From GN02-872 sp963518665 (lineage in GTDB: Bacteria > Patescibacteriota > Gracilibacteria > BD1-5 > UBA6164): 6,827 nt of DNA. The notes under the pieces were generated by a model, which saw only the letters and a program-made list of their open reading frames with translations, was not told the origin of the DNA and did not search any database. The stretch is from assembly GCA_963518665.1 (NCBI GenBank), contig CAUQKR010000039.1, forward strand, positions 1 through 6,827, read 5' to 3'. Both the position numbers and the translations under genes were made by a program. Shown piece after piece: positions 1 through 6,827 of the stretch. How positions within the stretch are numbered: position 1 is the first letter of the stretch; each line of letters starts with the position of its first letter.

Positions 1-1580
1 TAAAAAATGATAAATTACTTCATTCTACAGATAAAATTAAAAATACAATAGAAGAATTAGAAAAAGAATTAAATGATACTAAGTTTAATATTTTGAAAAA
101 AAGTTCTATAGACAAAAAGATAAGATTATTAGAAAGTTTTAGACATAAAGTATCAAATCATACTTGGATTTGAGAAAAAAATGAATTTGAAAATATTATA
201 AAATGAATAAAAGATTGAAAAATAAATAAAGTTTCAGATAATTATTATTTTTATAATTTTTATACAGATCCTATAAACCTAAACCAAGATTTTATGCATA
301 AAAATTTTGTAAAAGATTGAATTGATAAAGCTCCAGAAATAAATAAAGCTAGAGCTGAAGTTTTGAGAAAATTAGGTTTTAATGAATGACTTCATAAATT
401 TAATCAAGAATTACGGAATTATGTAAATTATTATGTCCCAAATGGAGAAGAAGAAACATTAGGAAAAAAATTGGATAATTTGGTAACTGTAGTTGCTGAT
501 GAAGAATGATATGCAAAAAAAATAGCTGAAATTTTTGGTATAAAAACTGAAAATAAAAGTTTAGATAATTTGATAAATGAAATTAGAAATGAAATATCTA
601 AAATAAATATTGAACCATCTTATCTTTTAGAAAGAAATTTAGATTTTTGAGAGCCTCCTATTAAATTAAACTCCGTAAAAGATAATATAATAAATGAATA
701 TAAAATTTGAGATTTGAAAAATATTGTTTTAGATAAAGAGTATAAAAAAATATTAATAGAGATAGAGAAATTAAGTAGAAGTATTGTTAATTGAAATAAA
801 TATCTAGTTTGACAAATTAGTTATATTATTGATTGAATTGTTGATTGAAAAAAATTTGATGATTTAGGAAATATAGATTGGAGAACAATTCAAATAGATA
901 ATTCAAAAATGGAGTCTAAAAAAGTAATTAAAAAAATAGAAGAACATAATAAACAAAGAATTGAGTTAGAAAATAAACAAGCAGAAATCCAAAATGAAAA
1001 AGAAGAAATTAAAAAATTTAATGATTCTGAAGTAAAAAAAATTTCTGAAATAGATGAAAAAATCGATGAATTAAGAAAATTGACTAACGAAAAAGATATA
1101 TCAGAGTTTATAGGAGATAATGAATTATCTAAAAAATATTGAGTTTCTCCTCTTCTTGTTGACTCAAATTCTGATTTAAAAACTCAAACATTAAATTATT
1201 TAAATTTTGTAAAAGAAGTAGAATTAAGATTAGATAAAACTCTAGAATTATCTTGACTTACAGATGATGAAATAAGAAAAATTTGAGATGAAATTGTTAA
1301 TAAAAAATTTTATACTAAAGATGGATTAAATAACTTTTTATCTGAAAAGACAAATTGAAATATTTCTAAATTATTAACTGAAGCAGAAATTTTAGATAAA
1401 TTAAAATTAAAAATTGATTCATTATGGTTAACTTGATTAAAAGCTGATATTCAAGGTAATAAAGTTATTTTAAAAAATGAAAAAGGAGAAGTTATAAAAT
1501 TAGAAGAATGAATAGTAGAAATTAAAAAAGCAGATGAGGGGATAGCAAAAATGTTTAGAAAGGTTGCAAGATATTTTTAA
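1..1580 (+). CDS. Hypothetical coiled-coil-rich protein, 5' end outside window (code 25)
   Basis: The frame is open from base 3 to the TAA at 1578-1580 and gives 525 residues when TGA is read as glycine. Eighteen in-frame TGA codons (for example 171, 204, 216, 318, 387, 507, 648) would otherwise break it. The true start lies upstream; the first in-frame ATG, at 294, falls inside continuous coding sequence and is not a credible start. I recognise no family. The protein is rich in Lys, Glu, Asn and Ile, with no obvious membrane segment. Residues about 303-363 are very rich in Lys/Glu with heptad-like hydrophobic spacing, which predicts a coiled coil. The C-terminal 75 residues look like a small mixed domain with two short beta-like stretches (QGNKVILKNEKGEVIKLEEG) ending in a basic helix. 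It lies 9 nt before the next gene, so the two are probably co-transcribed. One CGG codon occurs at 414-416. Confidence is high that it is coding and nil on function. Confidence 0.9.
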
Positions 1581-1589
1581 TAAAAAAAT
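1578..1589 (+). other. Tandem TAATAA stop and 9-nt intergenic junction
   Basis: Gene 1 ends in two consecutive in-frame TAA codons (1578-1580 and 1581-1583). The next gene starts in the same frame two codons later. The spacer contains seven A residues and a T directly before the ATG, with no Shine-Dalgarno-like GGAGG. There is no room for a promoter or terminator, so coupled expression of the two genes is expected. A back-up stop is plausible where TGA cannot terminate. Confidence 0.75.
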
Positions 1590-3599
1590 ATGGAAAAACT
1601 AAAAGAAAATACTCAAGAAATAAATAAAAAATCTATAGAAAAAAATATAAATTCTGAAGAAATAAAAACTCAAATTAGTATTTTTTTATATGATTCTTGA
1701 ATAAAAAGTCCTTGGGAAAGAAAAGAAATTTTTTGAATACTTGAGCAAAAGTTGGGAGAGAAGAAAATCTTGGAGATTTCTTCTTCTTTTCCAAACTTAA
1801 AAATTTTAGTTGAGCAAAATTCTAAAAAAGAAATTTTTGTTTTTAATGTGGAAGAAAAAAAGTTTGTAGAAAATATAGAAGAAAATGTTTCAGAACTTCC
1901 AAAAAAATTTGAAGAAACTCAAAAAATTTTTGATGCAATGGATGAGATTTTTAAGCAAAATAAAAAAGAAGTTTTTGGAGAATTAAACAAAGAAGATATT
2001 TTAAAAACTGATAATTTTGATAAAAATTGACTAAAGTTAAAATGAAAAAATTTGAGAGATTTGCAAATTATTTTGAAAGAAAATTTTGAATTTTTAAAAA
2101 ATTCTCAAATAAATTTTTCAAAAGAACAAAAAAAAATATTTCTTTATTTTGAGAGAAGATATTTGGAAATAGTTATGTGAGTTTGAGATTTTTATGAATG
2201 AATGTTTTTACTTGAAACTCAAGGAGATTTTGAAAAATATACTGATAATTTGGTAAAAAATTCCAATTTAACAGAACTTTTTGTTTGGCTTGTAAAACTT
2301 CATAAACAAATTGATGAAAATAATTTTAAATCAGAAAATGTAGAAAACTCAAATCGTTTGCTTTTGACAACTTTGTCTTCAAAGATTTTTGAAAAACTCA
2401 AAGAAAAAAATGCAAATCCACAAGAATTTTTATTTTTAGCAAAAATTATAACTGGAAGATGAAGCTATAATGAAAAAAATTGAAGTTTTGAAAAAGTTGA
2501 TATTGATGATGATTTCAGAGAAAATCTTCTGGCTTCAGAAATACTTTCTTATCTTTTCAAAAGAAAATGATGAATTTTTGAAAAAATAAATTTTAAAAAT
2601 TTAGATAAAAAACTTATTTGAAAAAATGTTTCTGATGTTTGCAAAGATTTTGATGATTTGATGACAAAGGCAACTTGACAAGAAAACCCTGAAAATCTAA
2701 AAACATTTTTTGGGTTTGATTCAAAAAAATTTTCTTGAAAAAAATATGAAGATTTAAGTTTAGAAGATCAAATAAAACTTTCTTCTATAAAAAGATTTAC
2801 AGAAAAACTTGAAAAAAAATTAAATCCGAAAAAAGTTTATTGACCTTATGCAGTAGGGCAAATGACCCAAAAACCTGAAAAAATAGATTTTTGAGAGTTG
2901 ATTAGAGATTCTGTTTTGGATTCTACAGAAGAAGCAATTGAGAGTTTTGATGAGATGATTAGTTCAGATAATATTTTTGAAAAAAGTTATTATTCTCCTA
3001 AATCTGCAAAAGATTTCTGACTTATTTGAGTTGATAAAGAAATTTTTGATTTATTCAAAGATTTAAACTGAACTTGAATTTTTAAAATGTCAGATAATTC
3101 TTTTGAAGCAACAAAAATTTGAGCAAAAATGATTTGACTTATTTGAGTTGTAATTTTGGCAGCTTCTATTCCTTGAGTAAATTCATTAGTTTTACAGTGA
3201 GCAATTGCAGGTTGAGTTTGAAGTATAGCAAGTTGGGGATTTTTTCCAAAATGATACGACACAAAAACAGAGGCTTTTACAGATTTGTGAAGTGATTTAG
3301 TTGTTTGAACTGTGACTTGAGCAGTTTGATGACAACTTACAACTTATGGAATTTCAAAATGGGGAACACATATGCCAGTTAGTAAACAAGCACTTTTGAA
3401 CTGAGCTGATGTTTGACTTTTGGGATTTTTGCCAGAATTTTATAGAATAGAAACTGTAGAAAAATATTTTCATGAAGAAAAATTATTACAAGAAGAAACT
3501 TGAAAAAAAGTTAGCTTAGCAGAATTGTATGAAAAAAAGGACAAAAAAGAGCAAGAAAATAGAAAAATTTTAGAGCAAATAGATTATGTTTGATACTAA
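1590..3599 (+). CDS. Hypothetical 669-aa protein with C-terminal glycine-rich membrane-like region (code 25)
   Basis: The ATG at 1590 is the first start after gene 1, and the frame runs to TAA at 3597-3599 with dozens of TGA codons read as glycine. Under the standard code it would break into pieces of under 100 codons. Residues 1 to about 505 are polar, Lys/Glu/Asn/Phe-rich and mostly helical, with no signal peptide and no motif I recognise. Residues about 511-551 form a long hydrophobic stretch with many glycines (511, 516, 519, 537, 541, 542, 544, 550), enough for one membrane hairpin. After a short acidic linker, residues about 568-590 hold a GxxxGxxxG motif (573, 577, 581). The final 60 or so residues are charged. 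This suggests a cytoplasmic-type body with a C-terminal membrane-inserting or helix-packing module. No terminator follows, so its transcript may continue into the next gene. Function is unknown. Confidence 0.9.
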
Positions 3600-3612
3600 A
3601 AAGTTATATTTC

Positions 3613-3640
3613 TTGACAAATATAAAAAATATGTTAAAAT
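3613..3640 (+). promoter_or_regulatory. Sigma70-type promoter with extended -10, upstream of the glycine-zipper gene
   Basis: A perfect -35 hexamer TTGACA (3613-3618) is followed after 16 nt by TAAAAT (3635-3640). TG stands one base upstream of the -10 (3632-3633), giving an extended -10. The -10 ends 41 nt before the ATG at 3682. It lies in the only sizeable gap between genes 2 and 3 and should give gene 3 its own transcript in addition to any read-through. AT-rich sequence produces -10-like hexamers easily; the intact TTGACA at proper spacing makes this one convincing. Confidence 0.75.
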
Positions 3641-3673
3641 ATTTAGAATAAATAAAAAAATATTTCATAATTT

Positions 3674-3684
3674 AAAAAAATATG
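3674..3684 (+). promoter_or_regulatory. A-rich translation start context without Shine-Dalgarno (gene 3)
   Basis: Seven A residues and a T precede the ATG at 3682 directly. The same A7-T-ATG arrangement precedes gene 2 (1582-1592), and A5-T-ATG precedes gene 4 (4288-4296). None of the three leaders has a GGAGG-like sequence within 15 nt of its start. The repeated arrangement supports all three start choices. Confidence 0.5.
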
Positions 3685-4206
3685 AATTGAAATAATATAA
3701 AAGATTTTGCAAAATCAGCACTTACACTTCCAGCTTTGTCTGTTTGAGTTGATTTTGTTAGAAGTGCAGAAGTTGCTACAACTGTAAATAATACAGTTTG
3801 AGCTATAAACTGAGTTTTATCTGCTTGAAATAGCTATTTAAATCCTATTTTTAATGCAGTTTGATTTTCTGCTTCTTCTGTATTAGCTTGAGTTACAACT
3901 CCAATGTTAACAGAAAAAATTTTTAATGATTTAGGGCTTTTACAAAATAGTAAAAAACTTAGATGGGCTATAAATTTACTAGCTTGAGCTGGAGCTCTGA
4001 CTGCTAGCCCTGCTTATTTACCTTGGATTATTGGAGCTAGTGCAGCTTACACTTTGTGAAAACCAGCTTATAATTTGACAAAAAATGTTTTAGATAAAAC
4101 ATCTTGAGCACTTTGGTGAGTTACAGGATGAGCTATGCTTTGAGCTTTTAACTGATTAAAAAATTGAGTAAAAAAATGATTTAGTAAAAAACCAGATATT
4201 TCATAA
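3682..4206 (+). CDS. Small Gly/Ala-rich membrane-type protein with C-terminal seven-glycine zipper (code 25)
   Basis: The frame runs from ATG at 3682 to TAA at 4204-4206 and encodes 174 residues. Sixteen of its 20 glycines are TGA, so standard gene callers would miss it entirely. It has no classical signal peptide. Hydrophobic, small-residue-rich segments lie at about 13-32, 56-76, 96-126 (with a Pro-x-x-x-Pro break at 110-114) and 141-159, predicting several membrane or membrane-associated helices. Glycines at 142, 146, 150, 154, 158, 162 and 166 form an unbroken run of GxxxG steps; the first half is hydrophobic and the last half Lys-rich. Glycine zippers drive tight helix packing or oligomerisation in membranes, as known from channel and membrane-inserting toxin families; I infer a similar packing role here. 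The gene has its own promoter and terminator, so it can be expressed alone. Other possibilities are a structural membrane protein, a holin-like or a bacteriocin-like protein; none is supported by a recognisable family motif. Confidence 0.88.
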
Positions 4207-4242
4207 AAAATAACACTTATAAAAGTGTTATTTTTTGTTTTT
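4205..4242 (+). terminator. Intrinsic terminator after the glycine-zipper gene
   Basis: Two perfectly complementary 14-nt arms (4205-4218 and 4223-4236) enclose a 4-nt ATAA loop. The inner eight pairs (TAACACTT with AAGTGTTA) contain the G-C pairs and the outer six are A-T. The right arm runs straight into a T-rich tract interrupted by one G at 4237. The left arm starts on the second base of gene 3's TAA stop codon, so terminator and coding sequence overlap. The leading A-tract means it could also act in the reverse direction, although no reverse-strand gene is visible. Confidence 0.9.
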
Positions 4243-4263
4243 ATTGTAAAAATATGATAAAAT
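4235..4263 (+). promoter_or_regulatory. Extended -10 promoter upstream of the large gene
   Basis: TAAAAT at 4258-4263 has TG one base upstream (4255-4256), the same extended -10 layout as the promoter before gene 3. The best -35 candidate at 17-nt spacing is TTGTTT (4235-4240), which matches only the TTG half and overlaps the terminator T-tract. The -10 ends 30 nt before the ATG at 4294. The core 4248-4264 matches 3625-3641 at 16 of 17 positions. A promoter is needed here because a strong terminator lies immediately upstream. Confidence 0.6.
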
Positions 4264-4293
4264 AAAAGAAAAATATTTTTTAAAAACAAAAAT

Positions 4294-6827
4294 ATGTCAA
4301 AAATAGATATTTTTAAATGAAGGGAAGCAGAATTTCAAAAAAAATTTGAAGAAAATGGCTATAATTGGCTAGATGTCAAGTCAAGACTTGAAAAAATTAG
4401 TGAAAGTGAAAAAATAGATAAAAAACTTGAAGATTTACAATGAAGAGTTGAAGATTATTATGAATATTTAGTTTCTTTGTATGAAAAAGCAAAAAAAGAA
4501 GAAATAGAAGAAAATCAAGTTTCAAATGATAAACAAGAAGAAAAAACAGAGCTTTCAACTGATGAACTTGTAGATAAATATAAAAAAGTTATTGAAGAAA
4601 ATGAAACTTATAAAAATGTTTCAAAAATGCCTGTAATTTGATGAATAGTTTCATCTCTTGTTGATTCAGCAGTTGATACTTACAAAGAGCAAACTGAAGT
4701 AAATGAAAATGATAATTTTTTTGATAAAATGATAAAAAATGTCAAAAAATGGTTTGCTTGACTTATTTTAGGATTTTTTTGAGTTCAAAAATTTGATGAT
4801 TTTGCTAAAGATGGTAAAAATTTGGTAGAAAAATGAAAAGATTTAGCTGTAAATCTTTCTGAAAAAGGGAAGGATGCTTTGAAAAATGCAAAAGAAGCAG
4901 CAAAAGAAAAAGCAGAAGAATTATGAGAATTTATTCAACCAAATTATACAATCTGATTTACTCTTTTAAGAACTTTTTCAAAAGAAAAATTTGAAGATCA
5001 AGATCCTAAAAATTTAATTTCAAAATTTTATGATAAGGAAGGTAAAAGTTATAATGATCTTGCTGAAGAATTTAAAAAAATGAGAGATTTAAATTGAAAT
5101 ATGAAATTAGATGAAGTTAGGAAATTTAAAGAAAATAATCCTGGATTGAAGGAAAATAATTATTCAGAATCAGATATTTTTAATTCATTAAAAATGATTT
5201 ATAATTCAGAATCTACAAGAATTATTTTAAAAGAATTAACTCCAGATAATATTAAAAAAGTTTTGGAAAAGCAAGGAGAAGAAAAATTTAAATGAATTTT
5301 TTGAGAAGAAAGTTTTGAAAATTTAAAGAAAAATAATTTTGATTTTAGAGTTTTAAGTTTAAAAAATGTAATTGTTCTTTTGGGGTTGACTTATAATTGA
5401 ATGGCTTGAATAAGCTTACTTAATTGATTTGAAGACACAAAAGAATTTGTTTGAGATTTTTTATTTTGAGAATCAAAGATTTTAGAAGATGTTAAAAAAC
5501 TTCAATGAGAACTTCAAGAAAGAAAAGAAAATCTTTTACCTATAAAAGTTTTTGATTTTTTAAAATGAGATTGAGGAGTCAATATGTGATGAGAGAGTGA
5601 ACTGAATTCTTTAGTAGAAAATTATAATTATAAAAATAAGGAAAAATATAAAAATTTATCAGATATAGAAAAAGAAAAAACAGATAAATTTTTTGATTTT
5701 ACAAAAAAAGTTTTAGAAGAATTTAGAAATCCAAATTCAAAATATTCTTTATGATTACCTGAGTTTACTAATAATTTTAATAAAGTTATAAATTTAAGAC
5801 AAATAAGTTATTTATATATAGTTTTTGATTGAAAAACAGGCTTTTTAACTTGAAATAATTCATTTCAAAAGCCTTTAGTTTATGGATGGATTTATAAAAT
5901 GTTCGAAAATGGAAAAGATACACTAGATTTTTCTGCTCAATATGCTTCAGTATTAGCACAAGAGTCTCTTAATGAAAAGGAAGACTATTTTACAAAAGAT
6001 GAGAAAGTTCTTATCTGAGTTGTAAGAGATAAACTTATCAAAAAAGCTTGAAATGAATATATAGATATTTATAAAAAAGGCCATTGATTATTAAAATCTG
6101 CATTACCTAATAGTATCCCAGAAAATGAAAAAAATTATATTGCATATGTAATAGAAGCTTTTGCTTGATATGCTGTAGGGAAAATTGCTTTTTCAAGAAT
6201 TCCACCTATTTTTAAATTTATATTTACTAAAAAAATTATTTTAGCTACAGCTGCTATTTTTGCAGTTTCATATAATGATTCTTTGGTACAGAAAATGTTT
6301 AATAAAGATACTTTTGAACAAGTTAAAGATTATTTTAATAAATTTCTTTGACAAGAAAAATTGGTTATGAAAGAAAATATAAACTGAAAAGAAGAAGAAA
6401 TAGTTATATCTTCTACAGATGATTATTTAAAATATAATAAAGACCCACAAAAATTTTTAGAAGAGCAAAAAAGTAGAGAAAAAACTTATTCTATAAATAG
6501 TTGAGAAAAATCTGCAGAAATAGTTTGAGATAAACTATGAGAATGAATATATGTAAAAACAACTTCAACTTGACCTGTTTTTGTAAAAGATTTAAAAGAA
6601 TATGAAATCTGATTTAAGTATATTGTTGATATTGTTGAAAACTATAATCCACTTTTTAGTATAAAAAATGTAAATTGAGCTCCAATAAATTTTTGAAATT
6701 ATGAATTAAAAGATGATTGAGTTATTTTCCCACAAGAAAATGGTTGAGTTTTAAAAATAGAATTTCAAGAAATAACTCAAGCTCTTAGAGGTAAACCTAA
6801 AAATGATTTTGGTCCTAAATTTTATAC
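4294..6827 (+). CDS. Large hypothetical protein with hydrophobic and amphipathic segments, 3' end outside window (code 25)
   Basis: The ATG at 4294 follows a promoter and an A-rich leader. The frame stays open to the window edge, giving 844 complete residues with about 41 TGA codons read as glycine, including two TGA-TGA pairs. I recognise no family. Residues 1-105 are charged and helical or coiled-coil-like. Residues 113-123 (PVIGGIVSSLV) and 152-164 (KWFAGLILGFFGV) are short hydrophobic patches. Residues about 165-210 form a Lys/Glu/Ala amphipathic helix with periodic Gly-Lys (EKGKD twice), resembling LEA or apolipoprotein-type helices. Residues about 357-378 are moderately hydrophobic. Residues about 616-660 hold a long hydrophobic region with a probable transmembrane helix at 647-658. 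Residues about 750-830 alternate like beta strands, suggesting a small beta-rich domain after the membrane region. No signal peptide is seen. The layout suggests a membrane-anchored protein with a large helical domain on one side; function and full length are unknown. Confidence 0.9.

Noticed and set aside
909..1142. A 77-codon ORF from ATG at 909 to TGA
   Set aside because: It is an internal slice of gene 1; the frame is open far upstream and continues past the TGA to TAA at 1578.
1752..2462. Two short separate ORFs (1752-2030 and 2202-2462) ended by TGA
   Set aside because: Both lie in the same frame as gene 2 and are pieces made by treating TGA as stop; the 1752 start is not even an ATG.
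2990..3262. Minus-strand ORF of 90 codons
   Set aside because: It is antisense to the glycine-rich region of gene 2, where TGA reads TCA on the other strand; no promoter or start context supports it.
4068..4289. Minus-strand ORF of 73 codons over the end of gene 3
   Set aside because: It crosses the terminator hairpin and the gene 4 promoter and is a shadow of the glycine zipper; the forward frame has matching promoter, start and terminator.
5101..5295. Short plus-strand ORF of 64 codons
   Set aside because: It is an in-frame internal segment of gene 4 bounded by TGA glycine codons.
1..6827. Degraded pseudogene region with many premature TGA stops
   Set aside because: Only TGA interrupts the frames; TAA and TAG are absent in frame over hundreds of codons, which decay would not produce.
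1..6827. Mycoplasma-type code 4 with TGA as tryptophan
   Set aside because: It would make Trp nearly a tenth of gene 3 while TGG is also used, and would put Trp at every fourth position of a small-residue helix.
4294..6827. Phage tail tape-measure or virion protein for gene 4
   Set aside because: Length and helical/hydrophobic mix are superficially similar, but no other phage structural, packaging or lysis gene is visible and the neighbours do not fit a phage module.

Overview
The window is very A+T-rich (G+C by eye about a fifth to a quarter). It reads as four long same-strand genes only if TGA is decoded as an amino acid. TAA ends every gene, TAG is not used as a stop here, and TGA falls in frame 18 times in the first reading frame, 16 times in the 174-residue third gene and about 41 times in the fourth. 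The inserted residue is best explained as glycine. GGN codons are scarce, TGG is still used for tryptophan, and TGA sits at helix-packing positions with GxxxG spacing beside Ala and Val. This is translation table 25, known from Absconditabacteria (SR1) and Gracilibacteria (BD1-5), so the source is probably one of these reduced Patescibacteria/CPR lineages. The window alone does not separate the two phyla.

Layout. Positions 1-1580 hold the 3' part of a gene for a Lys/Glu/Asn-rich, partly coiled-coil protein whose start lies outside the window. After a tandem TAATAA and a 9-nt gap comes a 669-residue protein (1590-3599) with a polar helical body and a glycine-rich hydrophobic C-terminal region. 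An 82-nt gap carries a clear sigma70-type promoter with an extended -10. It precedes a 174-residue Gly/Ala-rich membrane-type protein (3682-4206) that ends in seven glycines spaced exactly four residues apart, all encoded by TGA. A perfect 14-bp-arm hairpin followed by a T-tract terminates this unit. A second extended -10 promoter, 16/17 identical in its core to the first, lies just downstream of the T-tract and drives a large gene that runs off the end (4294-6827, at least 844 residues).

None of the four proteins belongs to a family I recognise. Genes 2, 3 and 4 all carry glycine-rich or amphipathic segments suited to membrane insertion or helix packing, without classical N-terminal signal peptides. 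Gene 1 is coiled-coil rich. Shared promoter cores, shared A-rich start contexts and tight spacing suggest one functional neighbourhood. A membrane-active or cell-surface assembly is possible, and would fit the host-attached or predatory life of characterised members of these phyla, but that is inference. I see no tRNA, rRNA, CRISPR array or insertion sequence, and no gene on the minus strand.
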